From: Nocardia paucivorans NBRC 100373
GTDB taxonomy: Bacteria; Actinomycetota; Actinomycetes; Mycobacteriales; Mycobacteriaceae
Assembly: GCF_000308675.1 (NCBI RefSeq)
Contig: NZ_BAGE01000026.1
Location: forward strand, 1-32,760
Direction: 5' to 3'
DNA: 32,760 nucleotides
Each line of letters starts with the position of its first letter. Within the stretch, counting starts at the first letter, position 1. Positions 9,441-17,699 of the stretch are shown here, piece after piece. Both the position numbers and the translations under genes were made by a program. Below the pieces are notes generated by a model. It did not search any database. It was not told where the DNA came from and saw only the letters and a list, made by a program, of their open reading frames with translations.

Positions 9441-10784
9441 ATGAGCGAGGTGGACGCGCGCGCCATGGAACGGGAGCGGCGCGGGCAGGTGATCGCATGG
9501 GGGCTGTGGGACTGGGGATCGGCGGCCTTCAACGCCGTGGTCCTGACCTTCGTGTTCTCGGTGTATCTCACCGATACCGTCGGTGACGATCTACCGGGCG
9601 GAATATCGGCCGGTGCCTGGCTGGGGTGGGCGCTCGGTATCTCGGGTCTGGTCGTCGCGTTGACCGCCCCCGTGAGCGGCCAGTGGTTCGACGCGACCGC
9701 CAACCGCAAACGATCGCTGGGGGTGTTGACCGCGCTGTGCGTGGCCATGATGGCCGCGATGTTCTTCGTGCGGGACGACTACCACGATCTGTGGTTGGGG
9801 CTGTTGCTGCTGGCGCTCGCCTCGGCGTTCTTCGAACTGGCCGGTGTGCCCTACAACGCCATGCTGCGGCAGGTCTCCACCCCCGACACCGTGGGCCGGG
9901 TCTCCGGGTTCGGCTGGGCGATGGGCTATTTCGGCGGTATCGTCCTGCTGCTGATCTGCTACTTCGGGTTCATCTCCGGCGAGGGTGACACCCGTGGACT
10001 GCTCGGCATCCCCACCGACGAGGGACTGAACATCCGGTTGGTGGTCATGCTGGCCGCGGTGTGGTACGCGACCTTCGCCCTTCCGGTGTTGTTCGCGGTG
10101 CCCGAACTGGTGCGGCCGAACGCCGATCCGGGTGCTTCCACGGCCGGGTTCTTCGGTTCCTATCGGGTGCTGTGGCGGGATCTGCGTGAGTTGTGGGCGG
10201 TCGATCGAGGGGTCGTCGGTTTCCTGATGGCCAGCGCGGTGTTCCGGGACGGGTTGGCGGGGGTGTTCACCTTCGGCGCGGTGCTCGCGGTGCGGGTCTA
10301 CGGTCTCGACAACAGCGATGTACTGCTGTTCGGCATCGCCGCCAATGTCGTCGCGGCGTTGGGGGCGGTGGTGGCCGGTCGCTTCGATGATCGGAGTGGG
10401 CCGAAACGGGTGATCGTGGTGTCTCTGGCCGCCATGGTGGGCTGCGGGGTCGTGTTGTTGACGGTGTCCGGGCCGGTCATGTTCTGGCTCTTCGGGCTGT
10501 TGCTCACGCTGTTCGTCGGGCCGGCGCAGGCATCGGCGCGGTCGTATCTGGCGCGGTCGGCGCCGCCGGGACGGGAGGGGCAGCTGTTCGGTCTCTACAC
10601 CACCACCGGTCGAGCGGTGTCGTTCCTGTCACCGCTGCTGTTCGGGGTGTTCGTCTGGATGTTCGCCGCCGACCGGGCGGGGATCGTCGGGCTGTTGGTC
10701 GTGTTGGGGGCCGGTCTGCTGGCGCTGTTGGCGGTTCCCACGCCGAAGAAGTGGGCGCATACGTCCGAGGCGTCGGGCGCCTGA
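9441..10784 (+). CDS. MFS transporter, UMF1/Atg22-like
   Basis: This 447-residue integral membrane protein has about twelve hydrophobic segments. MFS signature features include the loop GQWFDATANRKRSLG after the second/third helix, repeated in the second half as GRFDDRSGPKRV. The N-terminal WGLWDWGSAAFNAVVLTFVFSVY resembles the UMF1 family related to yeast Atg22, whose substrates are mostly unknown. In M. tuberculosis the neighbour of cmrA (Rv2508c) is a protein of this size and type, so orthology is likely. The ATG at 9441 has no ribosome site, but TACGCT lies 6 bases before it, which fits leaderless transcription. It converges on the TetR gene with only 21 bases between stops. Confidence 0.85.
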   Translation: MSEVDARAMERERRGQVIAWGLWDWGSAAFNAVVLTFVFSVYLTDTVGDDLPGGISAGAWLGWALGISGLVVALTAPVSGQWFDATANRKRSLGVLTALCVAMMAAMFFVRDDYHDLWLGLLLLALASAFFELAGVPYNAMLRQVSTPDTVGRVSGFGWAMGYFGGIVLLLICYFGFISGEGDTRGLLGIPTDEGLNIRLVVMLAAVWYATFALPVLFAVPELVRPNADPGASTAGFFGSYRVLWRDLRELWAVDRGVVGFLMASAVFRDGLAGVFTFGAVLAVRVYGLDNSDVLLFGIAANVVAALGAVVAGRFDDRSGPKRVIVVSLAAMVGCGVVLLTVSGPVMFWLFGLLLTLFVGPAQASARSYLARSAPPGREGQLFGLYTTTGRAVSFLSPLLFGVFVWMFAADRAGIVGLLVVLGAGLLALLAVPTPKKWAHTSEASGA

Positions 10785-10805
10785 GCGGCGGGCGCGGGCC
10801 TCGAC

Positions 10806-11441
10806 TCAGGGCCGCCAGGCGCCCATCCCCAGGGCGATGAGCCGAACCTGTTGGATGGTGCGGTCGATGATCGGGCGCTCTTCGCGCGGGGGTGCGGACA
10901 CATAGTCGGCGATACCGTCGGTCACGGTGTTCACGATCAGGTCGGCGGCCACCTCGAGGTCGTGTGGCGACCAGGCGTCGAGCGCGGGGATCCGGGACAG
11001 GTCCACCACGAGTTCCCGCACGATCAACTGCAATTCCAGGGCGATCGCCGCACGGAGGGTCGCCGAGCCGCCGCGTTGTTCCCGGATCAGGAAACCGAAC
11101 AGTTCCCGTTTGGCGGATACCTCGCCGAAGACGAAGCGCACCGTTTCCGACAGTCGTGCGTCGGGGGTGCGGCGCAGTTGCCGCAGGGCCAGACGCAGTG
11201 CCTGAACTCCTTCGTCGACCAGTGTGGCGGCGAGATCGTCGAGCGAGGCGAAATGCCGATAGAACGCCGTCGGCACGATACCCGCCGAACGGGCGATCTC
11301 GCGCAGGCTGAGTGCACCGAAACCACGTTCGGCGGCCAGTGCCAGTGTGCCGTCCAGCAGGGCCTTTCGGGTGCGCTCCTTGCGCTCGCCTCGGGTTACC
11401 GCCTGCTCGCTCATCTCCGTGAGCATACATCCGTTCACCAT
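10806..11441 (-). CDS. TetR-family regulator, FabR/DesT-like
   Basis: The protein has 211 residues with an N-terminal helix-turn-helix (LSLREIARSAGIVPTAFYRHF). This stretch and the following region (VDEGVQALRLALRQLRR, LIREQRGGSATLRAAIALE) closely resemble FabR of E. coli and DesT of Pseudomonas, which sense acyl-CoA or phospholipid saturation and repress desaturation genes. The start is ATG at 11441, preceded by GAAGGA 7 bases upstream. It is divergent from the reductase-desaturase operon, with an 18-bp palindrome between them, so it most likely represses that operon and perhaps itself. The effector is inferred from family members, not seen. Confidence 0.85.
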   Translation of the reverse strand: MVNGCMLTEMSEQAVTRGERKERTRKALLDGTLALAAERGFGALSLREIARSAGIVPTAFYRHFASLDDLAATLVDEGVQALRLALRQLRRTPDARLSETVRFVFGEVSAKRELFGFLIREQRGGSATLRAAIALELQLIVRELVVDLSRIPALDAWSPHDLEVAADLIVNTVTDGIADYVSAPPREERPIIDRTIQQVRLIALGMGAWRP

Positions 11442-11484
11442 TCGATCATCCTTCGACTGTTGCTCGTGTCACACCTATTCCTGG

Positions 11485-11490
11485 TTGACA
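11485..11490 (+). promoter_or_regulatory. Candidate -35 box of the desaturase operon
   Basis: A perfect TTGACA lies 31 bases upstream of the palindromic operator. The best -10 partner is weak (CACACT at 11510-11515, 19-base spacing), which would place the transcription start next to or within the operator, suitable for repression. Confidence 0.4.
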
Positions 11491-11520
11491 GTCCCACTGG
11501 GGTGTCCGGCACACTAGTTG

Positions 11521-11538
11521 AGTGTACATACGTACACT
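11521..11538. promoter_or_regulatory. 18-bp palindromic operator
   Basis: AGTGTACATACGTACACT has 7-bp perfect arms around a 4-base centre. It lies between the divergent FabR/DesT-like regulator and its presumed target operon, 72 bases before the reductase start. Size and general form (AGTG...CACT ends) are like operators described for FabR/DesT-class repressors; the assignment to this regulator is inference. Confidence 0.75.
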
Positions 11539-11610
11539 GAATTGCGAACCGGCGTGCAGGCCATATGGCGTCCCACGCCGCGACCCACCGATACAGGCAC
11601 GGAGAACCGA

Positions 11611-12669
11611 ATGGTTGATCTCGTCAACCTGGTGCAGACCCTGACCAGTCCACATCCGCTCGACCGTTACCTCGAATTGGTGCGCCCGACGCTCACCGTG
11701 CGCCAGATGCGCGCCGAGCTCGTTCGGGTGGACCGCTCGGTGCCGGGAACGGTCTCGCTGACCCTGCGTCCGACCCGGCACTGGCGGGGCCTACGGGCCG
11801 GCCAATTCGTGCGGATCGGCGTGGTGGTCGACGGAGTGCGACACACCCGTTGCTATTCGCCCACGAACTCGGAACACGGCCGGGACCGGCGTATCGACCT
11901 GACGATCCGGACACACCCCCACGGTCTGGTCTCGCAATATCTGCACGACTACGCCGAACCGGGCATGGTGGTGGATCTCGAACCCGCCGACGGTGTCTTC
12001 CACCTGCCCCGGCCACGTCCGGAGAAAGTGCTGTTGATCAGCGGTGGCAGCGGTATCACCCCGGTGCTGTCGATGCTGCGCACTCTCGCCGACGAGAAAC
12101 ACACCGCGCCGGTGGTGTTCCTGCACTACGCGCGATCGCCGGAAATGGTGCCGCATCGCCGGGAACTGGAGCAGATCGCCGCCGCCCACCCGAATATCTC
12201 GGTGGAGTTGCGATATTCGCGACACGACGGCCGCCGCTTCGATCGCGACGAACTGATCCGGGTGGCGCCCTGGTTCGCCGAGGGACAGACCTATTTGTGC
12301 GGCCCGCCGCGATTGATGGACTCGGTACGCGCCGTTTTCGAGGCCGAACGACTGGCCGACCGGTTGCACACCGAGGAATTCACCTTCTCCGCCGCACCGG
12401 TGGACGCGGCCGAGGTGCATGGCGAAACGACCTTCAGCGCCAGCGGGGTCACCGCGGACAACACCGGAACGAGCCTGCTGGAACAGGCCGAACAGGCCGG
12501 TCTCACCCCGGAGTTCGGCTGCCGCATGGGGATTTGCTTCTCCTGTACCGCGGTGCGCCGGGCCGGCTGCACCCGAAACCTGCGCACCGGTGAACTCGAA
12601 TCCGACCCCGACCAACCCATCCAACTCTGTATCCAGGCCGCCGTCGGCGACGTGGATATCGATATCTGA
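11611..12669 (+). CDS. Ferredoxin/flavin-type reductase for acyl desaturase
   Basis: This 352-residue protein should pass electrons from NAD(P)H through flavin and a 2Fe-2S centre to the adjacent desaturase, as Rv3230c does for DesA3. The order is an FAD-binding barrel (RCYSPTNSE at about 85-95), an NAD-binding domain (LLISGGSGITPVLSML) with LCGPPRLM, and a C-terminal plant-type 2Fe-2S domain. The cluster cysteines are in GCRMGICFSC and near the C-terminus in LCIQ. I chose ATG at 11611 because GGAGAA lies just upstream. A longer frame to 11518 would start on TTG at the edge of the operator. The desaturase gene follows after 21 bases, so the two are co-transcribed. Confidence 0.92.
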   Translation: MVDLVNLVQTLTSPHPLDRYLELVRPTLTVRQMRAELVRVDRSVPGTVSLTLRPTRHWRGLRAGQFVRIGVVVDGVRHTRCYSPTNSEHGRDRRIDLTIRTHPHGLVSQYLHDYAEPGMVVDLEPADGVFHLPRPRPEKVLLISGGSGITPVLSMLRTLADEKHTAPVVFLHYARSPEMVPHRRELEQIAAAHPNISVELRYSRHDGRRFDRDELIRVAPWFAEGQTYLCGPPRLMDSVRAVFEAERLADRLHTEEFTFSAAPVDAAEVHGETTFSASGVTADNTGTSLLEQAEQAGLTPEFGCRMGICFSCTAVRRAGCTRNLRTGELESDPDQPIQLCIQAAVGDVDIDI

Positions 12670-12690
12670 CGTACGAAGAGGAGCCGAACG

Positions 12691-13878
12691 ATGACCATCC
12701 TCACCGAGACCGAGGACGGACCACTGGTCCTCACCCCCGAGCAGATCGCCGAAATCGGCCGAACGCTCGACGAACTCCGTGATCGTGTGGTCGCCGATCT
12801 GGGACAGCGCGATCGCGATTACATCTATTCGATCATCAAGGCCCAACGGGGTTTCGAGGTCGCCGGGCGCGGTCTGCTGTACCTGGGGTTCCTCCCCCCG
12901 TTCTGGCTGGCCGGGGTAGCCGCGTTGGGGGTGTCGAAGATCCTCGACAATATGGAGATCGGCCACAATGTCATGCACGGCCAGTACGACTGGATGCGGG
13001 AACAGGGCCTGAACTCGCGGGTGTTCGAATGGGATACGGTCTGCCCCGCGGACCAGTGGAAGCATTCGCACAACTACGTGCACCACACCTTCACCAATAT
13101 CCATGGCCGGGACCGGGATATCGGGTACGGCATTCTGCGCATCGACGAAGGGCAGAAATGGAATCCGTACTATCTCGGCAACCCGCTCTACGCCTTCCTG
13201 CTGATGGTGCTCTTCGAATGGGGCGTCATGCTGCACGACCTGGAGGCGGACAATATCGTCAAGGGCAAGCGCCGCTGGTCCGAGATCAAACCGCTGTTGA
13301 AAGGGCAGTGGCACAAGGCGAGTAGGCAGGTGCTCAAGGACTACGTGGTCTTTCCGCTGCTCAGCGGTCCATTGTTCTTCTCCACGCTGACCGCCAACAT
13401 CAGCGCCAATCTGGTGCGCAATCTGTGGGCGTACTCGATCATCTTCTGCGGCCACTTCCCGTCCGGCGTACAGACGTTCACCGAGGAGGAAACCGAGAAC
13501 GAGACCCGCGGCGAATGGTATGTGCGTCAGATGCTCGGTTCGGCGAACATCACCGGGGGCAGGCTCTTCCACATCATGTCCGGGAATCTGTCACACCAGA
13601 TCGAGCACCATCTGTTCCCGGATCTGCCAGCCAATCGGTATCCGGAGATCGCCCCGGAGGTTCGGGCGCTGTGTGAGAAATACGGTCTGCCCTACAACAC
13701 CGGTCCGCTGGGCAGGCAGATCGGATCGGTGTGGGCGAAGATCTTCCAACTCGCCCTTCCGCCGCGGCTGTTGGACTCTCGGGCGGCCCGGCTGCTGCCC
13801 TCCTTCCTGCGGAAACGGTCGGCGCCCGGTGTTATCGTGATGCGGCAGGGGAACAAGACCGAAGTGGGCGTGCGATGA
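12691..13878 (+). CDS. desA3: Membrane acyl-CoA desaturase, DesA3-like
   Basis: This enzyme introduces a cis double bond, probably at C9 of stearoyl-CoA to give oleoyl-CoA, using a di-iron centre and the upstream reductase. The 395-residue protein carries the three histidine boxes of the family: H92-NVM-H96, HSHNYVHH at 125-132, and HQIEHH at 302-307 followed by LFPDLP. Hydrophobic segments lie around 61-85, 182-205 and 224-262. The ATG at 12691 is preceded by GAGGAG. Its stop overlaps the ATG of the next small gene (ATGA). Position behind a FabR/DesT-like operator suggests control by membrane lipid saturation. The regiospecificity is inferred from M. tuberculosis DesA3. Confidence 0.92.
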   Translation: MTILTETEDGPLVLTPEQIAEIGRTLDELRDRVVADLGQRDRDYIYSIIKAQRGFEVAGRGLLYLGFLPPFWLAGVAALGVSKILDNMEIGHNVMHGQYDWMREQGLNSRVFEWDTVCPADQWKHSHNYVHHTFTNIHGRDRDIGYGILRIDEGQKWNPYYLGNPLYAFLLMVLFEWGVMLHDLEADNIVKGKRRWSEIKPLLKGQWHKASRQVLKDYVVFPLLSGPLFFSTLTANISANLVRNLWAYSIIFCGHFPSGVQTFTEEETENETRGEWYVRQMLGSANITGGRLFHIMSGNLSHQIEHHLFPDLPANRYPEIAPEVRALCEKYGLPYNTGPLGRQIGSVWAKIFQLALPPRLLDSRAARLLPSFLRKRSAPGVIVMRQGNKTEVGVR

Positions 13879-14240
13879 TCGGCAAGTTCGAGGCCAACAA
13901 GGATCTGATCCAGGAGCTCACAACCTCCGGCGCCCGGCGGATCGGCAATATCGCCGGCATCATCACCGGGACCGTGCAGGAGGTGACCCGGGAGATCGGT
14001 GAGTGGATCACCGACGCCATCGAGATGAACGAGGCCGCCGCCGCGGCCCGGCGCGACGCCGCCGCGGCCGAGCGGTCTCCCGACCTCGACGAGCGCCGTC
14101 CCGAGCCGGACAGCGGGCATGTGACCGAAGCGGTGTCACCATCGGCCGTCGAGTCGGAGCCGGTGGATGTCGAGGTGGTCGAGCCCGAGATCGACGACGA
14201 CGGTCGAACCCGACACCGATGGTCCCGAACCGTGAGGTGA
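13875..14240 (+). CDS. Small hypothetical protein, third gene of the desaturase operon
   Basis: The 121-residue protein is of unknown function. Residues 1-60 look helical and partly amphipathic (ANKDLIQELTTSGARRIG, then GIITGTVQEVTREIGEWI). An Ala/Arg-rich stretch and an acidic Pro/Glu/Val tail (VDVEVVEPEIDDDG) follow. No signal peptide or clear membrane helix is seen. The start ATG overlaps the desaturase stop as ATGA, so translation is probably coupled and the product is likely to be needed together with the desaturase. A role as accessory or membrane-associated partner is possible but not shown by the sequence. Confidence 0.75.
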   Translation: MIGKFEANKDLIQELTTSGARRIGNIAGIITGTVQEVTREIGEWITDAIEMNEAAAAARRDAAAAERSPDLDERRPEPDSGHVTEAVSPSAVESEPVDVEVVEPEIDDDGRTRHRWSRTVR

Positions 14241-14280
14241 AACACACTCGGCAGGATGGCCATGGGATAGCCTCGGGGCC

Positions 14281-14601
14281 GTGCCCGCCTATGTCTCCTC
14301 GCCGGAATTGAGCTTCGGTTTCCTGTTCGCGCTGGAAGACCCCGAACGGATCGCGGGGGTGGTGCGCGACCTCATGGTCCGTAAAACCGTTTCGGTGTTT
14401 CGGCTGGCCCGGCTCTCCGATGATCTCGGGCCGCCGGAACGATATGTGGTGAACTGGGCGGCCATCCGGCAGATCGCCGTGACCACCCGCAGCCCCACCT
14501 CCGAGGAACTGCGTGCCGAGCGGGTGATGCTGGTCAACGCCTTCATCGGTGAGAACGGGGAGATCCGGCTGTACTCGGGTCACGGGGAGCCGCCGTCCTG
14601 A
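14281..14601 (+). CDS. Hypothetical protein
   Basis: The 106-residue protein is not one I recognise. It looks like a small soluble alpha/beta protein (LSFGFLFALEDPERIAGVV, YVVNWAAIRQIAVTTR, VMLVNAFIGENGEIRLYSG) with no signal peptide or cysteines. The start is GTG at 14281; no ribosome site is present, but TAGCCT lies 7 bases before it, which would suit a leaderless mRNA. It is downstream of the desaturase operon with a 40-base gap and upstream of the MscS gene. Confidence 0.6.
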   Translation: MPAYVSSPELSFGFLFALEDPERIAGVVRDLMVRKTVSVFRLARLSDDLGPPERYVVNWAAIRQIAVTTRSPTSEELRAERVMLVNAFIGENGEIRLYSGHGEPPS

Positions 14602-14706
14602 TTCCGATCTCCTGATCCCGGGTTTCGAGTGAAACGCGGGTGTCCGTATGGTCTCGATCCAAGTCGTTATCGAACTGTAGCCTTGTGGACGAGCTATGGA
14701 CGACCG

Positions 14707-15771
14707 ATGGGCAAGGAGTTGGACGCCTTGGAGAATGTGCTACGCCCGCTCATCGTTCTCGGTGGCACGCCGGCGGCGACCATCGTGATCGGCTGGGCTA
14801 TCGACCGCATGCTGCGCTACAGCGCACAGCGACATCCGACGAACAAGCTGCCCGGTCTGCTGCGGCGGGTTCGGTTGCCGTTGCAGATCCTGCTCGCCTG
14901 CGGTGGGCTGCACTACACCTACCCCCTGGCCCGACTCGATCTGCCCCAGGACGCGGTGATCCGCAATGTGCTGGGTGCGATGGCGATGATGTCGATGGTC
15001 TGGCTGACCATCCGGGTGGTCGATGCCGTGGCGGAGAACACCCTGAACCGCTATGCGAACCGCGGCGCCGATACCGCGCGGGTGCGACAGCTGAACACCC
15101 AGCTCACCCTGGTGCGTCGCATTGTCACCACCGTGCTGGCGGTCGCCACCGCCGCCGTCGCCATGGTGTTGCTGTTCCCCGGCCTGCGCACATTGGGGAC
15201 CTCGCTGCTCGCCTCCGCCGGCATCATCGGCGTCATCGCCGGTGTGGCCGCCCAGTCCACGCTCGGCAACCTCATGGCCGGTCTCCAGATCGCTTTCGGC
15301 GACTCGGTGAAGATCGGCGACACGGTCGTGGTGGAGGGAGAGTACGGGGTGGTCGAGGAGATCACCCTGGCCTTCATCACCATCCGGATCTGGGACGACC
15401 GCAGGCTCACCATGCCGGTGTCGTATTTCAACAGCAAGCCGTACGAGAACTGGTCCAAGGGCGGTCCGCAACTCACCGGCACCGTCTATCTGTATCTGGA
15501 CCACAGCGCCCCCGTGCCCGAACTACGCGAGCATCTGTACGAGTACCTACGGGGGCGGCCCGAATGGGACGGTCGCAGTTGGAACCTCCTGGTGACCGAC
15601 AGCACCCCTTCGGGTATTCAGGTCCGGGCCTCGATGACCGGGCGCAATTCCGGCGATGTCTGGACATTGCGGTGCGCGGTGCGTGAGGAACTGATCTGCT
15701 GGCTGCGGCGTGAGTATCCCGAGGCCCTGCCGCGGGTGAATGCGATCGGGGTGCCCGTCACCACGTCCTAG
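14707..15771 (+). CDS. MscS-family mechanosensitive channel
   Basis: This 354-residue membrane protein probably releases solutes under osmotic downshock. Hydrophobic segments lie near residues 9-27, 52-70, 85-105 and 138-160. The pore helix and MscS core follow (SLLASAGIIGVIAGVAAQST, then LGNLMAGLQIAFGDSVKIGD), then the beta domain with VVVEGEYGVVEEITL and MPVSYFNSKPYENWS. The C-terminal cytoplasmic region is short. I chose ATG at 14707, which begins just before the first hydrophobic segment. Upstream in-frame starts at 14629 would add unrelated residues. Confidence 0.88.
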   Translation: MGKELDALENVLRPLIVLGGTPAATIVIGWAIDRMLRYSAQRHPTNKLPGLLRRVRLPLQILLACGGLHYTYPLARLDLPQDAVIRNVLGAMAMMSMVWLTIRVVDAVAENTLNRYANRGADTARVRQLNTQLTLVRRIVTTVLAVATAAVAMVLLFPGLRTLGTSLLASAGIIGVIAGVAAQSTLGNLMAGLQIAFGDSVKIGDTVVVEGEYGVVEEITLAFITIRIWDDRRLTMPVSYFNSKPYENWSKGGPQLTGTVYLYLDHSAPVPELREHLYEYLRGRPEWDGRSWNLLVTDSTPSGIQVRASMTGRNSGDVWTLRCAVREELICWLRREYPEALPRVNAIGVPVTTS

Positions 15772-15903
15772 CGTCCTTCGGGTGCCGTCCGATTTTCGGG
15801 TCGGTATCGCAACATGGCCCCGCTCATTTGTGTTGTGCGTCACAATAAATGGGCGGTTGGGTGGATCCACTCGACCGAAGCGGCACCATGAAGGAGCTCG
15901 ATC

Positions 15904-16653
15904 ATGTCCGGCAACCCGGTTACTCCCGGCTATCCGGTCCGAGTCCGTGGCGATCTCGACCCCGCGCTGTCGCGGTGGATGTGGATCGTGAAATGGATTC
16001 TGGCGATACCTCATTACATCGTTCTGTTCTTCCTGCATATCGCCTATACGGTGGTCACCGTGATCGCCTTCTTCGCGATCCTGTTCACCGGTAGGTATCC
16101 GCGAAGGTTGTTCGACTTCTCCGTCGGGGTCACGCGCTGGACGTGGCGGGTGTCGTACTACGTCTGGACGGTCCTGGGCACCGACCGTTATCCGCCGTTC
16201 ACCTTGGACAGCAGGGCCGACTATCCGGCCGACCTCGAGGTGGACTATCCCGAGCGTCTGCACCGCGGCCTGGTGCTGGTGAAATGGTGGCTACTGGCCA
16301 TCCCGCACTATCTGATCGTGGGCGCGTTGGTCGGCGGCGCCATCACCTTGGCGACCGGCGAGATGGACGACAGCGTTGTCTTCGCGATTCCACTGCTCGG
16401 GGTGCTGGTCCTGGTCGCGGTGTTCGCCCTGCTGTTCACGGGACGCTATCCGCAGGGGCTGTTCGACTTCCTGATGGGCATCAACCGTTGGATGATTCGG
16501 GTTCAGGTGTATGCCGGGCTGCTCCGCGACGAGTACCCGCCTTTCCGGCTCGATCAGGGCGCACGGGAAGAGACCGCGCCCATCGAGGAGGCCTCGCCCG
16601 CGGTCGATACCTCCAAGCCCGCGGGGGATACGACCGAGACCGGCGACGAATAA
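15904..16653 (+). CDS. DUF4389 membrane protein with internal duplication
   Basis: This 249-residue protein of unknown function consists of two similar halves. The first has KWILAIPHYIVL, FFAILFTGRYPRRLFDF, RWTWRVSYYVW and RYPPFTLD. The second has KWWLLAIPHYLIV, VFALLFTGRYPQGLFDF, RWMIRVQVYAG and EYPPFRLD. Each half has two hydrophobic segments around a short loop. This is the pattern of DUF4389 proteins. A hydrophilic Glu/Thr-rich tail ends the protein. The ATG at 15904 is preceded by AAGGAG 7 bases upstream. It is a single gene ending at a hairpin. Confidence 0.88.
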   Translation: MSGNPVTPGYPVRVRGDLDPALSRWMWIVKWILAIPHYIVLFFLHIAYTVVTVIAFFAILFTGRYPRRLFDFSVGVTRWTWRVSYYVWTVLGTDRYPPFTLDSRADYPADLEVDYPERLHRGLVLVKWWLLAIPHYLIVGALVGGAITLATGEMDDSVVFAIPLLGVLVLVAVFALLFTGRYPQGLFDFLMGINRWMIRVQVYAGLLRDEYPPFRLDQGAREETAPIEEASPAVDTSKPAGDTTETGDE

Positions 16654-16667
16654 GCCGTCCCCGAACC

Positions 16668-16703
16668 CGTGCCGGCGCCACCATCGCGGTCGGCGCCGGC
16701 ACG
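16668..16703. terminator. Bidirectional terminator
   Basis: A perfect 12-bp stem (CGTGCCGGCGCC at 16668-16679 with its complement at 16692-16703) encloses a 12-base loop. It lies between the convergent DUF4389 gene and the ABC ATPase gene, 14 and 20 bases from their stops. Confidence 0.75.
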
Positions 16704-16723
16704 GTCGGTTCGCACCGCGCTCG

Positions 16724-17698
16724 TCACCGTGTGGATTCGTAGAGCCGCCGCACGATGTCCTCGATCTCGGGTTCTTCGATCGAGAGGTCCCGCACCTCGG
16801 CCCGCGCCGATACCGCGGCGAGCAGTTGCGCCGCGGTGGTGCTCTCGGCGTCGAAGGCCAGACGCTGTCGCATACCGTCGGCCTCGCTGGAGATCAGCGT
16901 CGCCTCGGGCAGATCGGTGAGTGCCGGGGTGGGTTCGGTCAGATCGACGATCAGCATCCGGCGTGCCCCCACCGTCGTGCCGAGCCCGGCCGGCGATCCG
17001 TCGTACACCAACCGACCGTGATCCACCACCAGCATCCGTTCACAGAGGCGTTCGATATCGCCCATATCGTGTGTGGTCAGCAGGAGCGTGGTGCCACGTT
17101 CGGCGCGTTCGGTCCGCAGGAATTCGCGCAGCCGCTGTTTGGACACCACATCCAGACCGATGGTGGGCTCGTCCAGGATGATCAGCTCGGGGGAGTGCAA
17201 CAGGGCCGCGGCGACCTCGGCACGCATGCGCTGCCCCAGGGACAGTTGGCGGACCGGGGTGTCGAGGGTATCGGCCATCTCCAGTCGCTCGATCAGCTCG
17301 TGGGTCCGTTTACGGCCCGTGTCCGCGTCCAGGCGGTGGATGGCGCTCAGGATGGAGAACGATTCACGCAGCGGCAGATCCCACCACAGCTGGGAACGCT
17401 GTCCGAACACCACACCGATCCGGGAGGCCAGCTCCCGACGCTGTCGGGACGGTTCCAGTCCGCAGGTGCGCACCGTGCCGGAGGTCGGCACCAGAATGCC
17501 GGCGAGCATTTTGATGGTGGTGGATTTGCCCGCGCCATTGGCGCCGATATAGCCCACCGCCGCACCGCGTTCGATCCGGAAGGTCATGGCGTCGACCGCG
17601 GTGACCTCCGCACGGCGACGTCGTAACCGGCCCTCCCGGCGATAACGCACGAATGTCCTGGTCAACCCGTCGACCTCGACGATGCCCGGATCGGACAT
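16724..17698 (-). CDS. ABC-2 transporter ATPase (COG4586 type)
   Basis: The 324-residue protein is the nucleotide-binding subunit of an ABC exporter. Walker A is GANGAGKST at residues 52-60, the signature is LSLGQRMRAEVAAAL, Walker B is LIILDEPTIGLD, and the H-loop is in LLLTTHDMGD. A C-terminal extension of about 90 residues follows the ATPase core, as in COG4586. I chose ATG at 17698. A strong GGAGGAGG ribosome site lies inside the end of the upstream permease gene, whose stop is one base before this start. Longer frames upstream are not supported. It is last in a three-gene operon; the substrate is unknown. Confidence 0.9.
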   Translation of the reverse strand: MSDPGIVEVDGLTRTFVRYRREGRLRRRRAEVTAVDAMTFRIERGAAVGYIGANGAGKSTTIKMLAGILVPTSGTVRTCGLEPSRQRRELASRIGVVFGQRSQLWWDLPLRESFSILSAIHRLDADTGRKRTHELIERLEMADTLDTPVRQLSLGQRMRAEVAAALLHSPELIILDEPTIGLDVVSKQRLREFLRTERAERGTTLLLTTHDMGDIERLCERMLVVDHGRLVYDGSPAGLGTTVGARRMLIVDLTEPTPALTDLPEATLISSEADGMRQRLAFDAESTTAAQLLAAVSARAEVRDLSIEEPEIEDIVRRLYESTR

Positions 17699-17699
17699 A

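Noticed and set aside
11518..11610. Extended N-terminus of the reductase starting at TTG 11518
   Set aside because: The extension overlaps the palindromic operator and has no ribosome site; ATG 11611 has GGAGAA upstream.
11791..13572. 593-codon minus-strand frame over the reductase-desaturase genes
   Set aside because: It is antisense to two recognised enzymes with intact catalytic motifs.
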